Positions 15,197-22,648 of a DNA stretch of 22,680 bases are shown piece after piece (position 1 is the first letter of the stretch; each line of letters begins with the position of its first letter). The position numbers and the translations under genes were made by a program. The DNA is from UBA6109 sp035366835 (GTDB lineage Bacteria; Desulfobacterota; Syntrophia; Syntrophales; UBA6109). The notes beneath the pieces were generated by a model, which searched no databases, was not told where the DNA came from, and saw only the letters and a list, made by a program, of their open reading frames with translations. The stretch lies in the NCBI GenBank assembly GCA_035366835.1, contig DAOSIS010000043.1, positions 1 to 22,680 on the forward strand. The letters run 5' to 3'.

Positions 15197-16968
15197 GCCT
15201 CGGCACCCTTTCCCAGCATGGATTCGATCTGGTTGCGGTATTTGTTGTAGGTCTTTCCTTCGTAGGGGCAGTACTTCATCTGGAAAAAGAGGTTCTGGAT
15301 GAGCGTCATCTGCTGCCTCGCCTCCTCCTTCGACCCGAAGGAGAAGGGATGACGGACCATGTCCATCAGGAGGAGGAAGTCGGCGACCTGCCGCTCGACA
15401 GACGTCGCCCGGTCCACGGCGTCGAAGGAGTCCTGCTGCAGACAGACGGCGTCCATGATCTCCGATTTCAGATAGGTCACGAGGTCCTCGATGCCGATTC
15501 CCTCCTCGCCGACGACGAGCATCATCTGATGGATTTCACTGCCGGTAAACAGAAGCTTGTGGGCCTCCTGAACGGCCTCGACCCAGCCGGGATTGCGCTC
15601 GTTGAGGATATCCTTCATCTGCCGGAGATAGAGACTCCAAGAGATCAGGGGGTCGATGGCGGGATAACGGCGGCGGTCCGAACGGGACCGGGACAGCCCG
15701 TAGAAGGCGCCCACCACCTTGAGGGTGTTCTGCGTCACCGGCTCCTCGAAGTTGCCGCCGGCGGGCGAGACGTTCCCGATGACCGTGAGGGATCCTGTCT
15801 CGTCGTTGTAGAGCTTCACCAGTCCGGCCCGTTCGTACACGGCCGCGATGCGGCTCTCGAGATAGGCGGGGAAGGCCTCTTCGCCCGGGATCTCCTCCAT
15901 GCGGGCCGAAGACTCGCGGAGGGCCTGCGCCCATCGCGACGTGCTGTCGGCCAGCAGCAGGACCTTCAGTCCCAGCTGACGGTAGTATTCGCCGAGGGTG
16001 ATGCCCGTGTAGATCGACGCCTCGCGCGCGGCGACGGGCATGGAGGACGTGTTGCAGATGATGATCGTGCGCTCCATCAGCGAACGGCCTGTCTTCGGGT
16101 CTTCGAGATGGGGGAATTCACGGATGGTCTCCACGACTTCACCGGCCCGCTCGCCGCAGGCGACGATGATGACGACATCGGTCTGGGCGTAGCGGGAGAT
16201 GATCTGCTGGAGCACGGTCTTCCCGGCGCCGAACGGACCGGGGATGCAGGCGGTCCCGCCTTCGGCCAGGGGAAAGAAGATGTCGATCAGCCGGCACTGG
16301 GTCAGAAGCGGCCGGTTGGGCATGATCCGCTCCTGGTAGGCGCGGAGCGGCATCTTCACAGGCCATTCCTGCTTCATGGCGACGTTCAGCCGGCGCCCCT
16401 CGTCGCTTTCGATCTCCGCGATCGGTTCGCTCACCGTGTACTCGCCGCGGGGCTGCAGGGAGACGAGCTTCCAAGCGCCCTGAAGGCGGAGCGGCACCAT
16501 GATGTGGTGCGTGAACAGCCCCTCGCGAACGCTGCCGAGGAAGTGGCCGGCCTTCACGACGGCGCCCGGCTGGATCCCGGTCTTCGGCGTGAATTCCCAG
16601 CGCTTCGTCTCATCGAGGGCCGGCAGGTACTGCCCGCGCCTGAGGAAGAAGCCGGCGTCGTTTTCCAGCAGGGCGAGGGGATTCTGCAGCCCGTCGTAGA
16701 TGCGTTCCAGCAGGCCCGGGCCCAACGTTACGCTGAGCAGTTCGCCGGTGAAGTTCACGGTGTCACCCACGCGAAGGCCGGCCGTGCTTTCGAAGACCTG
16801 CATGTCGATCTGGCGGTTGCGGATCCGGATGACTTCCGATTTGAGGGACACCCCCTTGCAGACGACGAAGGCCACTTCGTTCTGCATGACTTCCATCGAC
16901 GGATCGATCTCGCAGGTAACCAGCGGACCATTGATCGCAACGACACGACCTTTCGCCGAATCGCTCAC
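15193..16968 (-). CDS. atpA: V-type ATPase subunit A (catalytic)
   Basis: The 591-residue catalytic subunit has the P-loop GPFGAGKT at 244-251. It also carries the V/A-type insertion (non-homologous region, about 115-190), the ACGERAGEVVE motif and the SSRMEEIPGEEAFPAYL segment. It hydrolyses or makes ATP in the soluble head of the rotary motor. The GTG start at 16968 has GGAGGT 5 nt upstream and overlaps the upstream gene by 4 bases (GTGA). Length is typical of the family. Confidence 0.96.
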   Translation of the reverse strand: MSDSAKGRVVAINGPLVTCEIDPSMEVMQNEVAFVVCKGVSLKSEVIRIRNRQIDMQVFESTAGLRVGDTVNFTGELLSVTLGPGLLERIYDGLQNPLALLENDAGFFLRRGQYLPALDETKRWEFTPKTGIQPGAVVKAGHFLGSVREGLFTHHIMVPLRLQGAWKLVSLQPRGEYTVSEPIAEIESDEGRRLNVAMKQEWPVKMPLRAYQERIMPNRPLLTQCRLIDIFFPLAEGGTACIPGPFGAGKTVLQQIISRYAQTDVVIIVACGERAGEVVETIREFPHLEDPKTGRSLMERTIIICNTSSMPVAAREASIYTGITLGEYYRQLGLKVLLLADSTSRWAQALRESSARMEEIPGEEAFPAYLESRIAAVYERAGLVKLYNDETGSLTVIGNVSPAGGNFEEPVTQNTLKVVGAFYGLSRSRSDRRRYPAIDPLISWSLYLRQMKDILNERNPGWVEAVQEAHKLLFTGSEIHQMMLVVGEEGIGIEDLVTYLKSEIMDAVCLQQDSFDAVDRATSVERQVADFLLLMDMVRHPFSFGSKEEARQQMTLIQNLFFQMKYCPYEGKTYNKYRNQIESMLGKGAEA

Positions 16969-17693
16969 GTTGTACCTCCACCATACAAGAAGTTGTCAAA
17001 ATCAAAAGCAGCGCTCATCTTTTCCCAGCGGCTGAAGATCATCAGCCGGCTCACGTAGGCCAGGATCGCGTCGAGCGCAAAGACCGAATTGCCCTCACAG
17101 CGCGCGATGCGCCGCAGGCGCTCCTCGTCGAGATACCGTTCCGACAGGAGGGGATTCTTCTGTGTCTTCAACTGCGTGAGGATCGGGGAAAAATCGTAGT
17201 CCCGGAGCTGTCCGTGCACGGTGCTGTCCTCGGGGTTCTTCCCGATCTCGCGCGCCCGGAGGGTCGCCAGGCTGTTCCGGAGTTCGACCTCCCAGGGTAC
17301 GTACTCCAGCAGGTACCGGCAATTCGATCGCCGCGCCTGTTCGAACAGATTGTCGTAATAGATTTCCCAGAGACGGTCGTAGGGATAGGAGCGACGGATT
17401 CCCTTCTCCCTCTCCTCCTCGAAAGCGGTGATGAAATCCGGGAGTTCACGCCTGTTCTCGAAATCCGCCTTCGAAAGGACGCCCCCTTCGATGAAAGGTC
17501 CCCTCCCCTGATCGAGGTTTTCCCAGTTGGCGGTGTCGATGGAATACAGAAGGGCGTTCAGGAGATGCTCGTCGCTTGGATGGATGTTGCGTTTGAGGAT
17601 GGCAGACGCTTCCGGGAAAGAAACGCCCAGTTTCTCGCCGAGCGTCCCCGGCAGCGGCGGCAGAAGACATGCCAGAAAATAATAGGCACCCAT
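16965..17693 (-). CDS. V-type ATPase subunit C-like protein (DUF2764-like)
   Basis: The 242-residue, mostly helical protein begins MGAYYFLACLLPPLP. Both this opening and its place between E and A match the DUF2764-type protein found in V-ATPase operons of Bacteroidota, Chlamydiae and spirochaetes, where it takes the position of subunit C. A role as the socket joining the rotor to the shaft is inferred from position only. The ATG at 17693 lies 6 nt after the E stop; AGGAG lies 12 nt upstream, a long spacing. Its stop overlaps the GTG start of A. Confidence 0.8.
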   Translation of the reverse strand: MGAYYFLACLLPPLPGTLGEKLGVSFPEASAILKRNIHPSDEHLLNALLYSIDTANWENLDQGRGPFIEGGVLSKADFENRRELPDFITAFEEEREKGIRRSYPYDRLWEIYYDNLFEQARRSNCRYLLEYVPWEVELRNSLATLRAREIGKNPEDSTVHGQLRDYDFSPILTQLKTQKNPLLSERYLDEERLRRIARCEGNSVFALDAILAYVSRLMIFSRWEKMSAAFDFDNFLYGGGTT

Positions 17694-17699
17694 CCGAGG

Positions 17700-18320
17700 T
17701 TACTGCTCCTTGGCCGCGAAAAAAGCTTTCCGGAAGCGAGGGGAACAGAAATCGGCCAGCACCTCCACAAGCCCGTCTCCGAAATTGAAGTGATTTCCCT
17801 GTCCGGCGATCCCGATCTTGAAGCCGAACGATATCTTGTCCGTGAAGTGGATGATGAGCGGAGCAAGGGCCTTTTCGCGGAACTTGTTCAGGAACCAGGA
17901 CTCCAGTTCCTTTCTCTGTTTCTCGGGCAGGAGGACTTCAACGGGCTGATCTCCTCCCTGCCGGCGGTTGAATTCGACGATCAGGGATTCGATGATGCGC
18001 TCCATGAATTTCGTATCGTTCAGGGCGCTTTCCACGGCCTGGGCAACGGTGGGCGCGACGATCGATTTTTCCAGCCGCTCCTGAACCGTGAGGATGAAGT
18101 TGCGGGCGGCCATCTGCAGGTCGATCTCCATCTGCTTCCGCGTTTCCTCGGCATCCTTCGCGGCTGCAGCCCGCACCCGGGCCGCCTCTTCGCGGGCCGC
18201 CGCAAGAATTTTCCCGGCCTCGGCGGACGCGCCCGCCCGGAGTTTCTCGGCCTCGGCTTTCGCCGGGCCCAGAACCCTTTCGCTCAGTTCCGCCGTGATG
18301 TCTCCTATTGTTTTCGCCAT
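17700..18320 (-). CDS. atpE: V-type ATPase subunit E (peripheral stalk)
   Basis: This 206-residue protein has a long Ala/Glu/Lys-rich coiled coil (about 10-85) followed by a compact C-terminal domain, the usual plan of the E subunit of the outer stalk. The ATG at 18320 has AAGGGG about 6-11 nt upstream and removes an unsupported 28-residue upstream extension. It is the first gene of the operon. No G/H partner subunit, normally a second coiled coil, is encoded beside it. Confidence 0.85.
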   Translation of the reverse strand: MAKTIGDITAELSERVLGPAKAEAEKLRAGASAEAGKILAAAREEAARVRAAAAKDAEETRKQMEIDLQMAARNFILTVQERLEKSIVAPTVAQAVESALNDTKFMERIIESLIVEFNRRQGGDQPVEVLLPEKQRKELESWFLNKFREKALAPLIIHFTDKISFGFKIGIAGQGNHFNFGDGLVEVLADFCSPRFRKAFFAAKEQ

Positions 18321-18516
18321 GAGGAACCCCTTTCCGTCGTGACATTGTCCGCGCCGCCGGAAGCGGCGACGGATAGGATCGCGAGGAAACGTCTTACCCG
18401 GCATTCCGCTGTTTTCGGCAACGAAACGTCAACAGTTGATCGCAACAGACAGTGGAGAAGGATCTGAGAAAGATCGGGATATTACGCTGTGGGGAGCCGT
18501 CGGATTACCCTGCCGC

Positions 18517-18545
18517 CTTATAATGGAAGTCCTCTGCGAATGCAA
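18517..18545 (-). promoter_or_regulatory. Promoter of the V-ATPase operon
   Basis: On the minus strand, TTGCAT (18545-18540), a 17-bp spacer and TATAAG (18522-18517). The predicted start near 18510 gives a leader of about 190 nt. In the leader, a 6-bp hairpin (arms 18352-18357 and 18363-18368) lies about 30 nt before the subunit E start; its role, if any, is unknown. Confidence 0.65.
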
Positions 18546-18607
18546 GGATATTTTGCCTTTTCGGCGTCTCGTCCGGCATTTTTTCCGTCCTTTTTCCGGC
18601 GGCGACG

Positions 18608-18632
18608 AAAATTCCCGTAATATCGGAATTTT
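18608..18632. promoter_or_regulatory. 25-bp palindrome between the divergent V-ATPase and fdhE promoters
   Basis: AAAATTCC (18608-18615) and GGAATTTT (18625-18632) are exact inverted arms around a 9-bp AT-rich centre. The site lies about 75-95 bases upstream of the predicted fdhE start and upstream of the V-ATPase -35, so it could be a shared operator. The surrounding 404-base gap (18321-18724) is otherwise non-coding apart from the two promoters. Confidence 0.45.
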
Positions 18633-18669
18633 AGTGGTTTGTATCGCATCGCGGTTCTGGAATAATCGC

Positions 18670-18698
18670 TTGAACTTGGCTTGGAAAGGATATATAGA
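18670..18698 (+). promoter_or_regulatory. Likely promoter of fdhE
   Basis: TTGAAC at 18670-18675, a 17-bp spacer and TATAGA at 18693-18698; the predicted start is near 18705, 20 nt before the ATG. An alternative -10, TATATA (18691-18696), gives a 15-bp spacer. Confidence 0.5.
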
Positions 18699-18724
18699 GC
18701 CCACAAAAATGGAGTAACCTTTAG

Positions 18725-19564
18725 ATGGCAAGACTTGCAGAAACACTGAAGACGATCGAGCATCACAGACGTCAGAGTCCCCACTATTCCGAACTGCTGG
18801 ATGTACTCGAAGAAATCCTGATCCTTCGCGAGGACTACAAACGGAGTTTCCCGGAGATCCTCTTCCCGATCGCCGAGCATCATATCCGCGAGAAACTGGC
18901 CGGTGGATTTCCCCTCATCGACTTCACGACCGTCTCCTTCGACGCCACCCGCCCGCGCGAGTATTTTTTCTCGCTCATGCGCATCGCCGAGAAGCGGTCC
19001 CCGGAGGAAACGCGGGACATCGCAAGCAAGATCATCGATGGAACGCTCCAGTACGAGCAGATGATCCGCCGGATGTTCCAGCCCGTGGAAGAGGAGGGGC
19101 GGGGGGAAGAACGGAAGGAAGACGACGAGGAGTCCTTCGACCTCGTTGAGCTCTTCCTCGAGGAGAGCCTGCGTCCCGAACTGGAAAAGGTGGCCGAAAA
19201 GTACCGTAACCTGATCGAGGCCTCATCCTGGGAGGAAGGCTACTGCCCCATCTGCGGAAAAGAACCGAAAATCGGACAGATCAAGGACGACGAGAACCGG
19301 CGCTACCTTTTCTGCAATCAGTGCGGTTTCGAGTGGAGCTTCATGCGGATCCGCTGCCCGTTCTGCGGAAATGAGGATCAGCAGGAACTCGCCTATTTCA
19401 CCGTGGAAGACGACGAGCGCTATCGCGTGGACGTCTGCAACGCCTGCAAGCGCTACATCAAGATGGTCGACTTCCGGGAGAGCAAGGAGATCCCCAATCT
19501 CGACGTCGAGGATATCGCCACGCTTCACCTGGATATGCTGGCCAACGACGAGGGTTACGAATAG
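18725..19564 (+). CDS. fdhE: Formate dehydrogenase accessory protein FdhE
   Basis: FdhE is needed to form active formate dehydrogenase and has rubredoxin-like iron sites. This 279-residue protein has a helical N-terminal half, an acidic linker (about 121-140), and a C-terminal half with four CxxC pairs: Cys174/177 (CPIC), 197/200 (CNQC), 211/214 (CPFC) and 238/241 (CNAC). This is the FdhE pattern. The ATG at 18725 has a GGAG about 10 nt upstream, a long spacing. Endonuclease III follows after 58 nt. No formate dehydrogenase gene lies in the window, but mobB, 8 kb away, serves the same enzyme class. Confidence 0.9.
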   Translation: MARLAETLKTIEHHRRQSPHYSELLDVLEEILILREDYKRSFPEILFPIAEHHIREKLAGGFPLIDFTTVSFDATRPREYFFSLMRIAEKRSPEETRDIASKIIDGTLQYEQMIRRMFQPVEEEGRGEERKEDDEESFDLVELFLEESLRPELEKVAEKYRNLIEASSWEEGYCPICGKEPKIGQIKDDENRRYLFCNQCGFEWSFMRIRCPFCGNEDQQELAYFTVEDDERYRVDVCNACKRYIKMVDFRESKEIPNLDVEDIATLHLDMLANDEGYE

Positions 19565-19622
19565 CGCTTTCCCGCTTCCACGTTGTTTGATGGAATTGCG
19601 GCTGCATTGCGATTGTCTCCCC

Positions 19623-20279
19623 ATGAACGACCGCCATATCCACGACATCGTCCGCATCCTCACGAAGGAGCTCGGCGCCGACAAGCTCCCCATCGTCACC
19701 GCCCTGGCGGAGCGCCAGGTCGATCCCTTCGCCATCCTGATTTCGACGCTCCTGAGCCTCCGCACCAAGGACGAGGTCACCGCCGAGGCCACGGACCGCC
19801 TGTTCCGTCTCGCATCCACGCCGCAGGAGATGCTGGCCTTGCAAGAGAGGGAAATCATCAAGGCCATCTATCCCGTGGGTTTCTACCGCAACAAGGCCCG
19901 CACGATCCATGAAACCTGCCGGGTCCTCATCGAGCGCTTCGACTCCCGCGTTCCCGATACGATCGAGGAACTGCTGACGATCAAGGGCGTCGGGCGCAAG
20001 ACGGCGAATCTCGTCGTCGGGCTGGGTTATGGAAAGCCGTCGATCTGCGTCGATACGCACGTCCATCGGATCTGCAATCGCCTCGGCTACGTCGAGACAA
20101 AAACGCCGGACCAGACGGAACTCGCCCTGCGCGAGAAACTCCCCCGCCGGTACTGGATCCCCATCAACACGCTGATGGTCGCCTTCGGGCGCAAGACGTG
20201 CCGTCCCGTTTCGCCCCTGTGCAGCACCTGCCCGATCCGCGCGTACTGCGATCGGCGGGGCGTCACGGTCAGCCGTTAG
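19623..20279 (+). CDS. nth: Endonuclease III (DNA glycosylase/AP lyase)
   Basis: Nth removes oxidised pyrimidines in base-excision repair. The 218-residue protein has the helix-hairpin-helix KGVGRKTAN with catalytic Lys126, the catalytic Asp144 in VDTHVHR, and the C-terminal [4Fe-4S] cluster motif C-x6-C-x2-C-x5-C at Cys193, 200, 203 and 209. The start at 19623 is chosen for length; an in-frame ATG at 19590 would add 11 residues, and neither has a clear ribosome-binding site. It probably shares a transcript with fdhE. Confidence 0.93.
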   Translation: MNDRHIHDIVRILTKELGADKLPIVTALAERQVDPFAILISTLLSLRTKDEVTAEATDRLFRLASTPQEMLALQEREIIKAIYPVGFYRNKARTIHETCRVLIERFDSRVPDTIEELLTIKGVGRKTANLVVGLGYGKPSICVDTHVHRICNRLGYVETKTPDQTELALREKLPRRYWIPINTLMVAFGRKTCRPVSPLCSTCPIRAYCDRRGVTVSR

Positions 20280-20289
20280 GGGTTTTCGG

Positions 20290-20318
20290 TTGACTATGAG
20301 ATGCCGTTCCGATATAGA
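20290..20318 (+). promoter_or_regulatory. Sigma70-type promoter of the gap-tpiA-secG operon
   Basis: TTGACT at 20290-20295, a 17-bp spacer and TATAGA at 20313-20318. The predicted start is near 20325, at the beginning of a small hairpin (TCTCC 20325-20329 with GGAGA 20335-20339) that would sit at the very 5' end of the mRNA. Confidence 0.7.
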
Positions 20319-20405
20319 AAAAGGTCTCCGGACAGGAGATACTCTTCCTTCAGATGGTCAGATGGTTCCGCTTGCCGCAGTTCATTCTACCTCAGGAGGT
20401 GACAT

Positions 20406-21413
20406 ATGGCCGTGAAGATTGCCATCAACGGGTTCGGCAGGGTGGGCCGGTACTTGATCCGGGCCTGCGAAGGATACGGCGAGATCGAGATCGTCGCCAT
20501 CAACTCGCGCGCAAAGCCTGAGATCCTGGCTCATCTTTTGAAGTACGACTCCGTCCATGGAATCTTCGATGCGAAGATCGCGGTCGAAGGAGACTATCTC
20601 GTCGTCAACGGGAAAAAGATCCTGGTGACCAACGTCACGAAGGACCTGAATGAACTTCCCTGGGGAAAGCTGGGCGTCGACATCGTCATGGAGGCTACGG
20701 GGAAGTTCCGCAAGAAGGAGGAAAATGCGGGCCATATCGCCGCGGGCGCGAAGAAGGTCATTCTTGCCGTTCCGGGCAAGAAGGTCGACGGAACCTTCGT
20801 CGTGGGCGTGAACGAACACACCTACGACCCGGCGAAGCACCACATCGTCTCGAACGCCTCATGCACGACGAACTGCCTTGCCCCGATCGTCAAGGTGCTG
20901 AACGACACCTTCAAGATCAAGAAAGGCCTCATGACGACCGTACACGCCTACACGATGGACCAGCGGCTCCTGGACGGATCGCACAAGGACCTGCGGCGCG
21001 GCCGGGCGGCGGGGCTCTCCATCGTGCCCACTTCGACGGGCGCGGCCGTTGCCGTCACGGAAGTCATTCCCGAACTCAGGGGAAAGCTGGACGGGCTCGC
21101 CCTTCGCGTCCCGACGCCCAATGTCTCCGTCGTCGACCTGGCAGCGGAAGTGGGGAGGAACGTGACGGTCGAGGAGGTGAACGGCGCCCTGAAGGCAGCG
21201 TCGGAAGGCAACCTCAAGAACATCCTCCAGTACTGCCAGGAGGAGCTCGTCTCCATCGATTTCGTGAGCAGCCCCTATTCGGCGATCGTGGATGCAAAAC
21301 TGACAAACGTCATCGACGGCAATCTGGTCAAGGTCTTCGCCTGGTACGACAACGAAAGCGGCTACGCCAGCCGGATGAGGGACCTGGCGCTGTACATCGG
21401 CAAGCGCCTGTAG
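20406..21413 (+). CDS. gap: Glyceraldehyde-3-phosphate dehydrogenase, probably NADP-accepting
   Basis: The enzyme interconverts glyceraldehyde-3-phosphate and 1,3-bisphosphoglycerate. The 335-residue protein has the Rossmann start INGFGRVGR, the catalytic Cys153 in SNASCTTNC, and HAYTMDQ with the active-site His180. Two positions that select NAD are changed. The Asp after VAIN is Ser34, followed by Arg35. The Leu-Pro before HKDLRR is Gly191-Ser192, close to the Ala-Ser of chloroplast and cyanobacterial NADP-using enzymes. Cofactor preference is therefore inferred to be NADP or dual. The ATG at 20406 has AGGAGGTGACAT directly upstream. tpiA follows after 10 nt; phosphoglycerate kinase, often placed between them, is absent. 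Confidence 0.95.
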   Translation: MAVKIAINGFGRVGRYLIRACEGYGEIEIVAINSRAKPEILAHLLKYDSVHGIFDAKIAVEGDYLVVNGKKILVTNVTKDLNELPWGKLGVDIVMEATGKFRKKEENAGHIAAGAKKVILAVPGKKVDGTFVVGVNEHTYDPAKHHIVSNASCTTNCLAPIVKVLNDTFKIKKGLMTTVHAYTMDQRLLDGSHKDLRRGRAAGLSIVPTSTGAAVAVTEVIPELRGKLDGLALRVPTPNVSVVDLAAEVGRNVTVEEVNGALKAASEGNLKNILQYCQEELVSIDFVSSPYSAIVDAKLTNVIDGNLVKVFAWYDNESGYASRMRDLALYIGKRL

Positions 21414-21423
21414 GGTGAAAAAC

Positions 21424-22182
21424 GTGATTCGTCCCTTGATCTGCGGCAACTGGAAAATGCACAAGACCATCCCGGAGGCGGCGAAACTGGCCGCGAAGAT
21501 CCGGGAAGCGGCCGCCGCCTACCCTGATCGCGACGTCGCCGTCGCACCGCCCTTCACGGCGCTGCGGCCGACGGCGGATGTCGTGCGGGGCTCGAACGTG
21601 CACCTGTGCGCCCAGAACGTCCACCCGGCGCCGCAAGGCGCCTTCACGGGGGAGATCTCCGCCCCGATGCTCGCCGACGCGGGCTGCGAATACGTGATCG
21701 TCGGCCATTCGGAACGGCGGACCCTGTTCGGCGAGACGGACGAGCTGGTCCGCGCCAAGATCCAGGCCGCGCTGCAGTCGAGTCTCATGCCGATCCTCTG
21801 TGTCGGCGAATCCCTGGCCGAACGCGAGGAGGGACGGACCTTTAACGTCCTCGAACGACAGCTAAAAGGGGGCTTGAATAATTTCCAGGCCGCTGATATA
21901 AGGCACCTCGTCGTCGCGTACGAACCCGTATGGGCAATCGGCACGGGCAAGACGGCAACGCCGGAGCAGGCCCAGGAAGTGCACGTTTTCATTCGCCGCA
22001 TGGCGACCCGGGCTTTCGGAACCGACTTCGGGGAATCGCTGGTCATCCTCTACGGAGGCAGCGTGAATCCCAAGAACATCGACGCCCTGATGGCCTGTGA
22101 GGACATCAACGGGGTGCTGGTCGGCGGGGCGTCGCTGGAGGCGGAGTTGTTCGGCCGCATCGTGGGCTTTCAAAAATTGTAA
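21424..22182 (+). CDS. tpiA: Triosephosphate isomerase
   Basis: TIM interconverts dihydroxyacetone phosphate and glyceraldehyde-3-phosphate. The 252-residue protein has Lys11 in CGNWKM, His95 in IVGHSERR, Glu167 in AYEPVWAIGTG followed by the flexible phosphate-gripping loop, and YGGSV near the C-terminus. I choose the GTG at 21424: GGGTGA lies 5 nt upstream, the same layout as before secG, and the result matches the usual N-terminus. A GTG at 21415 would add three residues. It is cotranscribed with gap and secG. Confidence 0.94.
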   Translation: MIRPLICGNWKMHKTIPEAAKLAAKIREAAAAYPDRDVAVAPPFTALRPTADVVRGSNVHLCAQNVHPAPQGAFTGEISAPMLADAGCEYVIVGHSERRTLFGETDELVRAKIQAALQSSLMPILCVGESLAEREEGRTFNVLERQLKGGLNNFQAADIRHLVVAYEPVWAIGTGKTATPEQAQEVHVFIRRMATRAFGTDFGESLVILYGGSVNPKNIDALMACEDINGVLVGGASLEAELFGRIVGFQKL

Positions 22183-22195
22183 AGGGTGAAAAAGA

Positions 22196-22540
22196 GTGAA
22201 CGCTTTGATTACGACCGTCCATGTGGTGGTGTGCATCATCCTGATCCTCGTCGTGCTTCTGCAGGCGGGGAAAGGCGCCAGCATGGGCGCCGCTTTCGGG
22301 GGATCGAGCCAGACCATCTTCGGCAGCACCGGTCCGGGGACGTTCCTGGGAAAGATGACGGCGGGCGTCGCCATCGTTTTCATGTTGACGTCGCTGATGC
22401 TGTCCTACACGGCGTACCGCAAGCCGACATCGGTGATGGATCGCGCGCCGAAACCGGCCGCCGAAAAACAGGTCCCGGCGCCGGCGATTCCGGCTGCACC
22501 CGCGGCCCCCGCGCCGCAGGCTCCGGCCCCGGCAAAGTAG
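22196..22540 (+). CDS. secG: Preprotein translocase subunit SecG
   Basis: SecG is the small inner-membrane partner of SecYE. The 114-residue protein has two membrane helices (about 3-20 and 52-72) joined by the conserved GKGASMGAAFGGSSQTIFGS segment. It ends in an Ala/Pro-rich tail of about 30 residues of low complexity. The GTG start at 22196 has AAGGGTGA upstream. It begins 13 nt after tpiA, a common gap/tpi/secG neighbourhood, and the tRNA gene follows after 21 nt. Confidence 0.93.
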   Translation: MNALITTVHVVVCIILILVVLLQAGKGASMGAAFGGSSQTIFGSTGPGTFLGKMTAGVAIVFMLTSLMLSYTAYRKPTSVMDRAPKPAAEKQVPAPAIPAAPAAPAPQAPAPAK

Positions 22541-22561
22541 GAGTTCGTGAGGAAACGATGT

Positions 22562-22648
22562 GCCGAAGTGGTGGAATTTGGTAGACACGCTATCTTGAGG
22601 GGGTAGTGGGCCACGCCCGTCCGGGTTCAAGTCCCGGCTTCGGCACCA
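22562..22648 (+). tRNA. tRNA-Leu (anticodon GAG)
   Basis: The 87-nt class II tRNA has acceptor arms GCCGAAG (22562-22568) and CTTCGGC (22638-22644), discriminator A and encoded CCA (22646-22648). The anticodon stem CTATC/GGTAG encloses the loop TTGAGGG with GAG at 22597-22599. A long variable arm and GGTTCAA T-loop are present. It lies 21 nt after secG and may be processed from the same transcript. Confidence 0.95.

Noticed and set aside
18519..18524. Perfect TATAAT on the plus strand.
   Set aside because: No -35 lies 16-18 bp upstream. The overlapping minus-strand TATAAG has a good -35 at 17 bp and is preferred.
18436..18717. 93-codon open frame in the gap before fdhE.
   Set aside because: It has no ribosome-binding site or recognisable motif and overlaps two predicted promoters and the palindrome.
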